This document shows positions 17,766 through 27,047 of a stretch of DNA of 45,664 nt, piece by piece. Every line of letters starts with the position of its first letter. Position 1 is the stretch's first letter. The DNA comes from an uncultured Draconibacterium sp. Lineage in GTDB: Bacteria; Bacteroidota; Bacteroidia; Bacteroidales; Prolixibacteraceae. The notes below the pieces were generated by a model. It searched no databases, was not told where the DNA came from, and saw only the letters and a program-made list of their open reading frames with translations. The translations under genes were made by a program, and so were the position numbers. The stretch covers positions 1 through 45,664 of the forward strand of contig NZ_CAJXYQ010000026.1 of NCBI RefSeq assembly GCF_913063105.1, in the 5' to 3' direction.

Positions 17766-18743
17766 ATGAATAATTTCTGGCAAGAACTTAATACACCAGT
17801 TTTTTCGCTGGCCCCAATGGAAGACGTTACCGATACTGTTTTTCGTGAAATTGTAATGGGCATGGCAGCTCCGCAAAAATTGCACATCGTGTTTACCGAG
17901 TTTACGTCGGTTGAAGGCATGAATCATCCGGTTGGACGAGAGCGTGTTGCGGAACGATTGATTGTAAACACTTCTGAGCAAGAGTTATTGAAAAAGCTGG
18001 GAGTTAAACTGGTGGCGCAAATTTGGGGACGCGATCCGGAGATTTACCATAACATAGCCAAATACATTACCAAAAATTACAATTTTGATGGTATTGACAT
18101 TAATATGGGTTGCCCCGTAAAAAAAGTGTTTAAAATTGGTGCCTGCAGCGCATTAATTGGTGACCCCGAACGTGCAAAAGAAATTGTGCTTGCGACCAAA
18201 GAAGCCACACACCTGCCGGTTAGCGTAAAAACCCGCACCGGAATTAAAGAACATATTACCGAAAACTGGATAGCCAATTTACTGGAAGTTGATCCGGCAG
18301 CCATTATTTTGCACGGCCGTACACAGCGTATGCAATCAGAAGGCGATGCCTGTTGGGACGAAATTGCCAAAGCGGTAAAACTAAAAAACAGCTTAAAACC
18401 ACATATCCCCGTTCACGGAAACGGCGATGTTTTTTCGTACCAACAAGGGATCGACCGTGTTAAACAAACCGGTGTTAACGGTGTGATGATTGGCCGGGGT
18501 ATTCTCCAAAACCCCTGGTTTTTTAATCCTGAAAAAACAGAAATTACCAAAGATGAACGCATTGAAAAACTGCTTCAGCATACCCGTTTGTTTGAGCACA
18601 CATGGGGTGGCATAAAAAATTTCAATATCCTAAAACGCTTTTATAAAATATACCTCAATTCATTTCCAGGAGCTGCAAAACTAAGAGCCGATTTAATGGA
18701 AGTAAAAGACTACCCGGAGGTGTATAAATATTTCAATTCATAA
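17766..18743 (+). CDS. tRNA-dihydrouridine synthase
   Basis: A 325-residue FMN-dependent enzyme that reduces uridine to dihydrouridine in tRNA D-loops. The TIM-barrel N-terminus shows LAPMEDVTD, the catalytic cysteine lies in DINMGCPVKKV near residue 118, and HGRTQRMQSEG and GNGDVF/GVMIGRG carry FMN-phosphate contacts. It belongs to the Dus family (COG0042); I cannot say which D-loop position it modifies. The start at 17766 is fixed by the conserved NTPVFSLAPMEDVT block nearby, although it leaves almost no 5' leader after the promoter. A helical C-terminal domain covers about residues 245-325. Confidence 0.93.
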   Translation: MNNFWQELNTPVFSLAPMEDVTDTVFREIVMGMAAPQKLHIVFTEFTSVEGMNHPVGRERVAERLIVNTSEQELLKKLGVKLVAQIWGRDPEIYHNIAKYITKNYNFDGIDINMGCPVKKVFKIGACSALIGDPERAKEIVLATKEATHLPVSVKTRTGIKEHITENWIANLLEVDPAAIILHGRTQRMQSEGDACWDEIAKAVKLKNSLKPHIPVHGNGDVFSYQQGIDRVKQTGVNGVMIGRGILQNPWFFNPEKTEITKDERIEKLLQHTRLFEHTWGGIKNFNILKRFYKIYLNSFPGAAKLRADLMEVKDYPEVYKYFNS

Positions 18744-18877
18744 AATATTTCAGGCCACATTTACCTCTTTTTACCGGCTTGTTTTTTTGAAAAGCACCTT
18801 CTCCCCTGCCACAACAATTTCGGCTAAACTGTAACATTTCGAGTAAAAGTTATACCATTATTGATAAACAAAACACA

Positions 18878-20128
18878 ATGATGAAAAACCTTTTTTTTCT
18901 TCTGATAGCAGCTTTACTATTTTCGTGCAGTTCACCCCAAACAAAAGTTTACCAGTGGCGGGGAGAAAACCGCCTGGGCATTTTTCCTGAAAACAACCTG
19001 TTAAAAATATGGCCCGAGGATGGCCCCACTGAATTATGGTATACCGAAAATATTGGCGATGGCTATGGCACTCCAACTGTTACCGAAACAGAAATTTTTA
19101 TTACCGGAGCCATTGACAGCATGGCCACCTTATTTTGTATTGATTTGAGCGGCGTTATAAAATGGCAGGTGCCTTTTGGTAAAGAATGGGTTATCAATTA
19201 TCCGGGATCGCGCTCGCAACCTACTGTTGTTGATGATTTAATTTACCTTGGTTCAGGAATGGGAAACCTGTTTTGCCTGAATCGATCAAATGGAGAAGTA
19301 GTTTGGGAAAAACGTTTTATGGAGGATTTTAATGGTATCTACCCGCGTTTTGGGCACTCGGAAGCACCGGTTATCGCTGGCGATAAAGTATTTTGGACCC
19401 CCGGAGGAAAAGAGTACAATGTGGTGGCTTTAAACCGTTTTACAGGCAAATTGTTTTGGAGCAACAAAGGACATGGCGAACGCTCGGGATACAATCCCGG
19501 AACGCTTATCAGACTTCCGTCGCGACAAATTTTTGTGACATTCTCGGCCTACAACATGATGGGTTTTGACACGGAAACAGGTGAGTTATTATGGACACAT
19601 GCGCAAGACAACGTGCCTGTTGAAAAACGCCAGCCAGGCATGGGCGACACGCACAGTAACTGTGTTGTTTTTGATAATGGATATATATACTACGCAGCGG
19701 GCGACGGCAACGGAGGAGTTAAATTGGAACTAAACGAGGATGGTTCGGAAATTACAGAAGTTTGGCGAAATAAATATTTTGACAGTTACATGGGAGGAAT
19801 TGTAAAAATTGACAACTATTTATACGGCAGTGCTACTTCTAAAAAGCTTTTCAGAAGTATTAATGCCACCACTGGCCAACTTTGCGATTCATTAAAATTA
19901 GGCTGGGGTGCCGTTATTTCAGCCGACGATATGCTTTATTACTACGGGCAAAACGGAAGCTTCTCCCTGGTAGATTTTAATGAAACAGGAAAAATGACTC
20001 AGGTGAGCAGTTTCAAAATTAACAGGGGAACAAAAGAACATTTTTCACACCCGGTAATAAAAAATGGTATTTTATACCAACGTCACGGCCAGGTTTTAAT
20101 GGCATTTGATATTGGCAAAACAAATTAA
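18878..20128 (+). CDS. PQQ-like beta-propeller lipoprotein
   Basis: A 416-residue lipoprotein (signal ending LLFSC, no acidic residues directly after Cys, so perhaps periplasm-facing) with a PQQ-like/quinoprotein beta-propeller similar to BamB. Blade motifs include FCLNRSNGEVVWEKRF, VALNRFTGKLFWS and GFDTETGELLWTH, each with a Trp or hydrophobic residue closing a beta strand. No obvious catalytic site is seen, so it is more likely a scaffold than a dehydrogenase. The start could be 18878 or the adjacent ATG at 18881. Its stop overlaps the stop of folE on the other strand by four bases (TTAA). Confidence 0.85.
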   Translation: MMKNLFFLLIAALLFSCSSPQTKVYQWRGENRLGIFPENNLLKIWPEDGPTELWYTENIGDGYGTPTVTETEIFITGAIDSMATLFCIDLSGVIKWQVPFGKEWVINYPGSRSQPTVVDDLIYLGSGMGNLFCLNRSNGEVVWEKRFMEDFNGIYPRFGHSEAPVIAGDKVFWTPGGKEYNVVALNRFTGKLFWSNKGHGERSGYNPGTLIRLPSRQIFVTFSAYNMMGFDTETGELLWTHAQDNVPVEKRQPGMGDTHSNCVVFDNGYIYYAAGDGNGGVKLELNEDGSEITEVWRNKYFDSYMGGIVKIDNYLYGSATSKKLFRSINATTGQLCDSLKLGWGAVISADDMLYYYGQNGSFSLVDFNETGKMTQVSSFKINRGTKEHFSHPVIKNGILYQRHGQVLMAFDIGKTN

Positions 20129-20832
20129 AGTCCAATATATTTTAGGAATTCTGCACGGGTTTCATTCTCCTTAAACTTGCCTGAATATTCTGCCGTTACA
20201 GTACTGCTTCCCTCATCCTTTATACCGCGCGATGACACACACATATGCCTGGCATCAATAATTACGGCAACATCGTCGGTTTTTAGCACGGATTTTAGCT
20301 CGTTGGCAATTTGAACGGTTAAACGCTCCTGTACCTGCGGCCTTCGGGCATAATAATCTACTATGCGGTTTATCTTGCTCAATCCAATTACTTCGCCCGA
20401 CGAGATGTAAGCTACATGAGCTTTCCCAACAATCGGCAGAAAATGATGTTCGCAAGTTGAGTTTAGATTAATATTTTTCTCCAACAACATTTCACCATAT
20501 TTGAACTTATTTTCGAATACTGAAATTTTTGGTTTATTCTGAGGATTTAATCCATAAAATATTTCTTTAATAAACATTTTGGCCACACGATGTGGAGTTC
20601 CTTGTAAACTATCATCGCTTAAGTCGAGACCCATTGTTTCCATAATTTCGCGAAATTTACTTTCGATAATTTCCATTTTCTTTTCGTCTGGTAATTGAAA
20701 AGCATCCGGTCGTAAAGGAGTTTCTAACGATGTTGCCACATGATTATCTCCTATGTTATCATGTGTATCGTTTGATTTTCCGTTTCTGTTTCTCGTTGTA
20801 TTTGTAAAAATTATTTCTTCCCTGTAACTCAT
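20125..20832 (-). CDS. folE: GTP cyclohydrolase I
   Basis: A 235-residue enzyme that converts GTP to dihydroneopterin triphosphate, the first step of folate (and queuosine precursor) synthesis. Zinc ligands are visible in STCEHHFLP and ARHMCVSSRG; the GTP-site blocks GLSKINRIVDYYARRPQVQE and DEGSSTVTAEYSG are intact. About 45 residues of low-complexity, polar N-terminal extension precede the conserved core. It is convergent with the propeller lipoprotein gene, with shared stop bases and no room for a conventional terminator between them. Confidence 0.96.
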   Translation of the reverse strand: MSYREEIIFTNTTRNRNGKSNDTHDNIGDNHVATSLETPLRPDAFQLPDEKKMEIIESKFREIMETMGLDLSDDSLQGTPHRVAKMFIKEIFYGLNPQNKPKISVFENKFKYGEMLLEKNINLNSTCEHHFLPIVGKAHVAYISSGEVIGLSKINRIVDYYARRPQVQERLTVQIANELKSVLKTDDVAVIIDARHMCVSSRGIKDEGSSTVTAEYSGKFKENETRAEFLKYIGL

Positions 20833-20969
20833 GGCTTTCTTATTTAAATTGCTAATTGTTTAGATACAACAACAGCTTTCAAAACTTTTTGTTTAACTAT
20901 TTTGACTAAATAATTAAACAGTTATTAAATTTTATCTTGCTAAAATACTGAAAGGCCAAAAGCGTTCGT

Positions 20970-20977
20970 CAAAAATA
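20970..20977 (-). promoter_or_regulatory. possible -7 box of folE promoter
   Basis: Minus-strand TATTTTTG fits TAnnTTTG, about 138 bases upstream of the folE start. The -33 box is poor, so this is tentative. Apart from this and the tRNA promoter, the 425 bases between folE and the tRNAs show no gene. Confidence 0.4.
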
Positions 20978-21125
20978 GCTGATAGTTAACCACATAAAAC
21001 CGTTGATAATAAATTAAAGCTGGGAGTACATTTTATTTCTAAAAAGGCAGCCCAATCCCCTATCCACATTCGTTTGCACTACTTAACGACAAATGCATTT
21101 TTTTTGCCATTTTTTTTTAATTTTC

Positions 21126-21156
21126 TTTGCCAGTGTAAAAACAATTTCTACTTTTG
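21126..21156 (+). promoter_or_regulatory. promoter of the tRNA-Ser/tRNA-Pro operon
   Basis: TTTG (21126-21129), exactly 19 bases, then TACTTTTG (21149-21156): a perfect Bacteroidota promoter, identical in -7 box to that of the SRP RNA gene. Transcription would start near 21162, about 95 bases before tRNA-Ser. Confidence 0.85.
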
Positions 21157-21257
21157 CACACGCTTTAACAAAGCAACGACGTTCAAGACAATAGTGAAAG
21201 AAAGTATTAAATGGAATTCGTTTTAAAAACGAAATGAAATTTAGCACAAATACCACT

Positions 21258-21345
21258 GGTGAGGTGGGTGAGTGGCTGAAACCACCAGTTTGCTAAACTG
21301 GCGTACGGGTAAACTGTACCGCGGGTTCGAATCCCGCCCTCACCG
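21258..21345 (+). tRNA. tRNA-Ser (anticodon GCU)
   Basis: The acceptor arms GGTGAGG and CCTCACC pair perfectly. The anticodon stem CCAGT/ACTGG encloses loop TTGCTAA with anticodon GCT. A long variable arm with GTAC/GTAC pairing marks a class II serine tRNA, and the T-loop GGTTCGAATCC is standard. The 3' CCA is not encoded. It lies 14 bases upstream of tRNA-Pro in one transcript. Confidence 0.95.
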
Positions 21346-21359
21346 CATAAAAATATTTT

Positions 21360-21434
21360 CGGGATGTAGCGCAGTCCGGTTAGCGCACCTGCTTTGGGAG
21401 CAGGGGGTCCCAGGTTCGAATCCTGGTATCCCGA
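21360..21434 (+). tRNA. tRNA-Pro (anticodon UGG), integration target
   Basis: The acceptor CGGGATG pairs with TATCCCG (one G-T pair). The anticodon stem CCTGC/GCAGG holds loop TTTGGGA with anticodon TGG, and the T-arm is CCAGG-TTCGAAT-CCTGG. From the anticodon loop to the 3' end the sequence is duplicated at 35283-35326, so an element has integrated here and the tRNA 3' half now adjoins element DNA. The gene remains intact. Confidence 0.96.
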
Positions 21435-21436
21435 CC
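21393..21436 (+). repeat. attachment site, left copy (attL core)
   Basis: A 44-bp segment from the anticodon loop (TTTGGGAGC) to GACC just past the tRNA-Pro 3' end, identical to 35283-35326 and in the same orientation. The flanking bases differ (C before this copy, T before the other). Confidence 0.93.
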
Positions 21437-21444
21437 TAATAATC

Positions 21445-21478
21445 AAGGAGTTAGAAATTTTTCTAACTCCTTTTTTTA
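21445..21478 (+). terminator. terminator of the tRNA operon, element-borne copy
   Basis: AAGGAGTTAGAA pairs perfectly with TTCTAACTCCTT (12 bp) around a 4-base loop, followed by a run of T. It lies inside the element end and now terminates the tRNA transcript. A similar terminator follows attR. Confidence 0.9.
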
Positions 21479-21482
21479 TATG

Positions 21483-21503
21483 GTTTGAACATAGTTTGAA
21501 CAA
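21483..21503 (+). repeat. left arm-type site: tandem GTTTGAACA pair
   Basis: Two copies of GTTTGAACA spaced 12 bases apart. The whole 21-base block recurs identically, in the same orientation, at 35170-35190 inside the other element end. Likely recognition site for the integrase N-terminal domain or an excision factor. Confidence 0.7.
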
Positions 21504-21645
21504 CGCATCCACTTTTGGAAATTGTCCCAATACCATACAGATTCCGCATAGCTTTTTATTGAAATCCAAAAAAAACCGTTAAAGCGGCACGGATAACTAA
21601 TTGTCCTCACTTCATACAATTTGCGCAAAAATATATTAGAAAAAA

Positions 21646-21670
21646 TGAGGTGCAGTAAAACCACACCTCA
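21646..21670 (-). terminator. terminator of the element's leftward tail operon
   Basis: TGAGGTG pairs with CACCTCA around an 11-base loop. On the minus strand the stem is followed by TTTTTTC. It lies about 85 bases past the last gene of the leftward operon. Confidence 0.72.
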
Positions 21671-21708
21671 AAAAATAAAACGAACAGTGAACACTCTCCA
21701 ATTATGAA

Positions 21709-21746
21709 ACAAAGCGAACTGGTTTTTGCATACCGGTTCACTTTGT
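21709..21746. terminator. second hairpin after the tail operon, possibly bidirectional
   Basis: Arms at 21709-21723 and 21732-21746 pair at 13 of 15 positions, with an 8-base loop. On the plus strand it is followed by a run of T; on the minus strand by TTTCAT. It may also block transcription entering the element from the tRNA side. Confidence 0.6.
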
Positions 21747-21754
21747 TTTTTCAA

Positions 21755-22528
21755 TTACACAGATAGCAAAATTTCTGGATCTGTTTGCCAGTGTTGCTCA
21801 ATACCTGCAATTTTAAACTTGCGCGTCCGCTGCTTCCAAAACAATACCCGGTCAACGGAAAAGCCAGACTCATTGCTTCTGATCGGAATAGTGAGCCACT
21901 CGCTTATGAAATTCAGTTCTGTTGGGCCATTATTAGTGCGCAATAATCCTTCCTCAACAAGCTCGTTTAAAGCATCTTTCAGGTTTTCAATCTTGCTAAG
22001 GATCCTATTCTGGTCTTCGGAACGTGTAAATCTTGAACAAAAAATTTCGCTACTTTCCCAAAACTCCTGATTTTCGATAAATTCTTGTTCTTCTTCGTTC
22101 CAAAGCTTTGCAATCGGAAAGTGGAATTTTAAATTTTTAACAGCAGTCTTTATTTCTTCAAAATTTGAACGTGCAGCCAATACCTCGTTAATTCCTTCAA
22201 TTGTGATAGCTTTAAGTTCAATCAGTTGTTCCAGGTTAATGCCAGGGTAATTCAAGTTATTGTATTCAATATGTTTGGAATAAATCCACTTTTTCGCATC
22301 ACTTTTAAGAAATTCAACAAATTCGGAGAAAGAATACACTTGTTCTCTTTTCAGGCATAGCTCCAATTGTTGTTTTAGCTTTTCTGCAGATCGAAACAGT
22401 TTTTCGTAGGCTACATTTATTTCATGCAACCTTTTAAAATCAGGATCTCCGATAAGTCTAGGTTCAAACTCTTTTTTTTCCGGTGCAACTGCTTCAGCTG
22501 CTTCCGGTTTTTGTGCTTTTGTTTTCAT
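21755..22528 (-). CDS. unknown element protein, last gene of the tail operon
   Basis: A 257-residue protein that I do not recognise. The first 20 residues are rich in Ala, Lys, Pro and Glu and look disordered; the middle (about 25-200) is acidic and alpha-helical, with coiled-coil stretches such as YEKLFRSAEKLKQQLELCLKRE. The C-terminal third is more beta-like (LNFISEWLTIPIRSNESG). It starts two bases after the upstream 621-residue gene ends, so the two are tightly coupled. Position after a tape measure and a large beta-rich protein suggests a tail-associated or receptor-binding accessory protein, but this is positional inference. Two hairpins follow it. Confidence 0.78.
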   Translation of the reverse strand: MKTKAQKPEAAEAVAPEKKEFEPRLIGDPDFKRLHEINVAYEKLFRSAEKLKQQLELCLKREQVYSFSEFVEFLKSDAKKWIYSKHIEYNNLNYPGINLEQLIELKAITIEGINEVLAARSNFEEIKTAVKNLKFHFPIAKLWNEEEQEFIENQEFWESSEIFCSRFTRSEDQNRILSKIENLKDALNELVEEGLLRTNNGPTELNFISEWLTIPIRSNESGFSVDRVLFWKQRTRKFKIAGIEQHWQTDPEILLSV

Positions 22529-22530
22529 AA

Positions 22531-24396
22531 TTATATTTTAAATCCTTTAATTACTGTAGCTCCAATACTGTTTAATGAGAATTCTGTTTCCATTTCTTCT
22601 ATTATAAATTCTCCTTCTTTGCTTGAGAGTTTACTTGTTATATTCTCTTTGATATTCGCGATAACATTTAGTGGTAATTGAGCTTCTCTAACAACCGGTT
22701 GTCTTTTTGACCAGAACCGGTTCCATTTTGCCCATCTTTTTGAGAACAAACCAATATCTTCTTTATCCCATGAGAGAGAAAGATTACCGGTAGAGTTTAA
22801 AGCAATATTATTGCCTCGGTAAAAAAGCAGTCGCGGTTCAAATTTTTGATATGCAAACCTGATACCCTCCACATTTCCAGGTTGGAAAACAATTGGGTAA
22901 GGATCGCAAACAAGCGTACTAAAGCATGTTTTTATTTCTTCTTCTTCGGTCTGATCCGGATTGTAAAAACCAGGTTGAAATCCTATAGAAAAATGCTCCC
23001 ATCCTAGGGCATCTGTAATTATTTCGCTTGCTCCCACCGGATCGGGTTCTGAAACACTCATTAGTTTGTATTCGGCATATACGTCTAAACTTGTTAGGTA
23101 GCGTATATCTCCGAGTTGCGGATCTGTTACGTTTGGCAATTCTGACCAGTTGTAGACCGACTCCTTTAGATCATTCAAACGATCTGATATGTCCGTCCAT
23201 CTCTCCGCAAAAATAATATCGTTGGTATCGTGTTCATACGAAAATTTCAAGGTAACATTTTTTTGTTCATCCAATTTCCAGCTGCCTACCATGTACTCTT
23301 CAATATTTATAGCTTCAGATGAGAATATTGTTTCACGGTCGATGATATCAACTTTGTTGTTAGATTTGAATACAAAACACACATTCAGAAGATTTTGAAT
23401 TCCAAGAAGAAAATCTTTTAATTTAACCTTAGGAAGCAGATCCTTGTATTGAAAAGATTTTAAATAATTGCGGGAAATTAATCCTGGTTCAACATAGTAA
23501 CCGTTCATTGTTGTTCCATCATATCGAATATCAGGAACCCACATTTCCGGGAGCTGCGTATATTGCATAGAGGTAATGTCGAAGTTATTGTAAAGGAGTA
23601 ATGTTTTTAAATCAACATCATTTCTAATTGCATCTTCATCAATAAAAATGTGAGCATCGTTAAATAATTGCCGCAGCACATTATTTAAAAATAACATTGG
23701 GGAAACGACTGTGATTTCAAGATTTTCAGACAACTTTGCTAACATGGAGTTGCTCAAGGTTTTTATACTACCATCTTGATTTCGGCTATTGATAAAGTAT
23801 TCAGATGTTTTCCAAAATGCATGGGAAAATGCTTCGGTTGTTTCAGGCGCCCCAAGGGTTTCATCATGAAGACTTCCGGGATAATAATCCAGATTCGGAA
23901 CAGAATATTCTATTGGAATAGTTCTGCCTTTTTCTGAGAAAAATTCTGGATTAAAAACCGTTGGACAGCAATAGTCGTCTTCAACGGGATCATAATCACT
24001 TTTATTTTCCCATATTACCTCTTCGCCAAATGCATCAATGTCATAAATGTATTTTTCACGGTGTTCATCTCCTATATCGCCAACAATTCCCCTGAGCCAA
24101 CATTCATAGCTTGCATCATCTGCAGAGTTTACAATCAATGTACCACTCAAGAGCAATACACCTCCAAATCTGATTTCAAAACCTTTAAACTCCCGGTTAT
24201 TTTTTGTGCTAATTTTTTCGAATCTACCTGGGTTTCGAAGAAGACTTTTGTTATGATCATTCACTGGTATGCTGATTCCTATACCTGCATTGCCATCAAT
24301 TTTGTCGAACTTGCAGGCTGGATTGCTCCAGAGAATTCTGACAGAGGTCTCGGAGCTTAATAAAAAAGGTTTATTATTTAAACTAAATTCTAGCAT
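22531..24396 (-). CDS. putative tail-tip/baseplate protein downstream of tape measure
   Basis: A 621-residue protein without a signal peptide, rich in aromatic and acidic residues and apparently mostly beta structure (for example FEIRFGGVLLLSGTLIVNS near residue 80). I do not recognise a named domain. In tailed phages the gene directly after the tape measure encodes distal tail or hub proteins, and this size and composition are consistent with that, so I infer a tail-tip role. It begins 11 bases after the tape measure gene stop and ends two bases before the next gene, so it sits within one operon. A structure-based search (HHpred or a predicted fold compared with Dit/Tal/gp27-type hubs) would decide. 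Confidence 0.75.
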   Translation of the reverse strand: MLEFSLNNKPFLLSSETSVRILWSNPACKFDKIDGNAGIGISIPVNDHNKSLLRNPGRFEKISTKNNREFKGFEIRFGGVLLLSGTLIVNSADDASYECWLRGIVGDIGDEHREKYIYDIDAFGEEVIWENKSDYDPVEDDYCCPTVFNPEFFSEKGRTIPIEYSVPNLDYYPGSLHDETLGAPETTEAFSHAFWKTSEYFINSRNQDGSIKTLSNSMLAKLSENLEITVVSPMLFLNNVLRQLFNDAHIFIDEDAIRNDVDLKTLLLYNNFDITSMQYTQLPEMWVPDIRYDGTTMNGYYVEPGLISRNYLKSFQYKDLLPKVKLKDFLLGIQNLLNVCFVFKSNNKVDIIDRETIFSSEAINIEEYMVGSWKLDEQKNVTLKFSYEHDTNDIIFAERWTDISDRLNDLKESVYNWSELPNVTDPQLGDIRYLTSLDVYAEYKLMSVSEPDPVGASEIITDALGWEHFSIGFQPGFYNPDQTEEEEIKTCFSTLVCDPYPIVFQPGNVEGIRFAYQKFEPRLLFYRGNNIALNSTGNLSLSWDKEDIGLFSKRWAKWNRFWSKRQPVVREAQLPLNVIANIKENITSKLSSKEGEFIIEEMETEFSLNSIGATVIKGFKI

Positions 24397-24407
24397 TTTC
24401 TTATTGT

Positions 24408-27035
24408 TTACATTCCTTTTAAGGCTTCAATTTCTTCCCACTTCTGCAACTTTTTCTGCACCATCTCTATTGCAACATAGTGTTTCTTTTTGCTTAATAT
24501 TTCAACAGTATGGTGCAGCTTGCTTACTGAATCTTGTAACTTTTGAATATCTGCGTTTTTAGATTCTGAAGGACTTTCAGGTGTTGCTCCATTATTACTT
24601 GTGTAGCCCCCTTCCGAATACATTCTTGTTAGCGATGAATTAACAGCAACTGGCTTTGTCCTCATTGTTTCAATTGTAGAAACCATATCGACAACTGCAG
24701 GCAAACTCATCAAGGATTTCGGAACAACATATTCGCCCTTATGAACAATGCCTGCAGGTTCCAGTATCCCACCGTCGCCGGTGTAGCCACCTTCTGAGAA
24801 TCCTTTTACCGCTTGCCGTTGTTTGTTGGCAACTGCCAGTTGGACAAGGCCGGTAGCTCCAAGTAACCCGGATGCAATGGCACCGCCAATTGGTCCCAGC
24901 TGGGCATAAGCTTTCATAATTGCGGCTGCTGTGTCGGCAATAATGGTTGCTGCAGTTACTGCAAACTGTGCATCAGCATATTTTTTCCGGATCTCCTTTT
25001 TCTTCTCTTCATTGTCGCCGGCTTTTTCTAACTCAAGATCCATTAATGCCGTTACAAAGTTTGCCGACATATCAGTAAACTGTCTGGCTTTTTCGATGTT
25101 ATCCTGCTTGATGGATAAGCGTTCTTGTTCGCCCTGCCTGGTTAATTCAGTTAATCGATCCTGGTATTCTTGTTCGCCAATTAAACCCTGTTCATACATC
25201 GATTCATTAAGTGCTGTTTTAAATTCAAGGGTTTGCTGATATTGTTGAATCGCATAATCAGCTGTTGGATCAAACTCTTCATTTTCAGCTTCCATTTCAG
25301 GAACCAACGAAAAATCGATAGTCTTTTCTTTTTGGCTTTTCTCGATAGCAGCTATGAAAGCATCAAAAGCACCTTCTCCTGCCTCCGCAAAATATTTCTG
25401 TATTGCTTCTTTTTGTTTGGCCATATCTGCTTCAATAAATTCAGATATTGCCAGAGATTTTTTGCGTGCTTCGGCAATTTTTTCAGCTTCTTTCTGAGCT
25501 GCTAACAATCGCTCTTTTTCCGCTTTTTCTTGTGCAGACTTTTCTTCATCAATTTGCAACTGTCTTGCTTTTTCATCTTGATCGAGGCGACGTTTGTAGA
25601 ACTCATCCCAAAGCATTTCTGCTTCGCGTTGCGATTGACCGGTGTCTTTTATTTGTTGGATCATTGAATTCTTATTCAATTCGATCTGCTCCAGGGTGAG
25701 TTTGTTCTCAGCTTCAACAATTTTCTGAAATGCCCGGTATTTACTACCCGATAGATTGATCATGGCATCATACACCCGTTCCATGTCCTCTTCAGAGAAT
25801 TTTTTAGCACGTTTGAAAACAAGATCCACATTTGACAGTTTGATTAAAGCATCGGTTAAAAATTTTACTGATCCCCTAACGAATTTAGAGATTACACCGT
25901 CGCCGTTCTCAATCGACAATATAAATCCCTGCCATGCTGAATTCAACAATGTAATATCACCCGATAAATTATCGAGTTGTGTGTCGACCATATTTTGCAG
26001 TTCGCCTTCAACATCCTGCAGACCATCGCGAAGTGCCAATGTAGAATCTGCAGCGGTGAGAAAAGCATTAAATGCAGAAACTGATCTTTTATCGGTTAGC
26101 TGCAAAGTGGTATTCAAGTCTACTCCTTTTGCTTGAAGATCTGCCAGTGCCGGCACCAGATCATCAAGCGACTTAATAGGCTCGCCTAGTGTTTTTGCCA
26201 AGGCTCCGTTTGAATCAGCCAGGTTAAGAATAATATTTCGTGTGGCCGTTGCTGCAGAGCTGGCATCAAACCCGGCATCTTTTAATTTTCCTGTTAATGC
26301 CAAAGTGTCTTCTAGTGTAAACCCGAAAGCAGAAGCAACCGGCCCAACTGTAGAAAGTATGGTTTCAAAATCTTCAAAACTTAATGCCGATTTTGAAGTT
26401 GCTACAGCCAAAGAAGCAGCGACTTCGCCGGCATGAGTTGCAGACATGTTAAAAGCTTTTAGTGCAACACCTGTAACTTTTGCAGCAGGCCCCAGTTCAG
26501 CATTGGTTGCTGCAGCAAGATCCAGGGCTGCTTTAGTGGAAGCTTGAATTTGTGTTTCGGTAAATCCCAGTTTAGCAAATTCGGTTTGAAGTTGTGTAAC
26601 CTGACCGGCTGTGAATTTGGTTATGGATCCGTAGCGAATGGCATCATTCGTTAGCTCCCGGATGTCATCTTTTGTTTTTCCTAATACTGCAGCGAGGTTT
26701 GATTGTTCCTTGGAAAATTCTGTTGATACCTGGGCGGCATTTCTAAATACTGAAACTAATGCTCCAACACCTCCAATTATACCGGCTTGTGCAAAAAGGT
26801 TTTTTGTTTTTTGCCAAATAGATGATGTGCGGCCAAGGCTTTTGTTATGATCATCAACGATCTTTTTCAGCGATTTAATTTTTCTCATCTGCAGGTTATA
26901 CTCCTTTGAGCCTCTTGTCATATTTCGGATCTGGCCTTTGGCTTTCGAGAACTCAGCGGAGATTGACCGCATGTTATTTTTTACCTCTTTACCGTTTATG
27001 TAAAGGTTTATTCGTCTATTGTAACTGTTTGCCAT
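24408..27035 (-). CDS. phage tail tape measure protein
   Basis: An 875-residue tape measure protein, which sets tail length and occupies the tail tube before ejection. The N-terminal part is helical and basic; about residues 75-330 match the conserved tape-measure core (QTEFAKLGFTETQIQAST, LSFEDFETILSTVGPVAS). A long Lys/Glu/Ala-rich coiled coil spans about 490-720. A hydrophobic stretch follows (about 695-745), then the glycine-rich C-terminal motif GFSEGGYTGDGG and GIVHKGEYVVPKSL, typical of Bacteroidota tape measures. The length is that of a modest siphovirus-like tail. No tail-tube gene accompanies it. It lies 12 bases after a 102-residue gene in the same operon. Confidence 0.93.
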   Translation of the reverse strand: MANSYNRRINLYINGKEVKNNMRSISAEFSKAKGQIRNMTRGSKEYNLQMRKIKSLKKIVDDHNKSLGRTSSIWQKTKNLFAQAGIIGGVGALVSVFRNAAQVSTEFSKEQSNLAAVLGKTKDDIRELTNDAIRYGSITKFTAGQVTQLQTEFAKLGFTETQIQASTKAALDLAAATNAELGPAAKVTGVALKAFNMSATHAGEVAASLAVATSKSALSFEDFETILSTVGPVASAFGFTLEDTLALTGKLKDAGFDASSAATATRNIILNLADSNGALAKTLGEPIKSLDDLVPALADLQAKGVDLNTTLQLTDKRSVSAFNAFLTAADSTLALRDGLQDVEGELQNMVDTQLDNLSGDITLLNSAWQGFILSIENGDGVISKFVRGSVKFLTDALIKLSNVDLVFKRAKKFSEEDMERVYDAMINLSGSKYRAFQKIVEAENKLTLEQIELNKNSMIQQIKDTGQSQREAEMLWDEFYKRRLDQDEKARQLQIDEEKSAQEKAEKERLLAAQKEAEKIAEARKKSLAISEFIEADMAKQKEAIQKYFAEAGEGAFDAFIAAIEKSQKEKTIDFSLVPEMEAENEEFDPTADYAIQQYQQTLEFKTALNESMYEQGLIGEQEYQDRLTELTRQGEQERLSIKQDNIEKARQFTDMSANFVTALMDLELEKAGDNEEKKKEIRKKYADAQFAVTAATIIADTAAAIMKAYAQLGPIGGAIASGLLGATGLVQLAVANKQRQAVKGFSEGGYTGDGGILEPAGIVHKGEYVVPKSLMSLPAVVDMVSTIETMRTKPVAVNSSLTRMYSEGGYTSNNGATPESPSESKNADIQKLQDSVSKLHHTVEILSKKKHYVAIEMVQKKLQKWEEIEALKGM

Positions 27036-27047
27036 CGTTTTTGTGTT

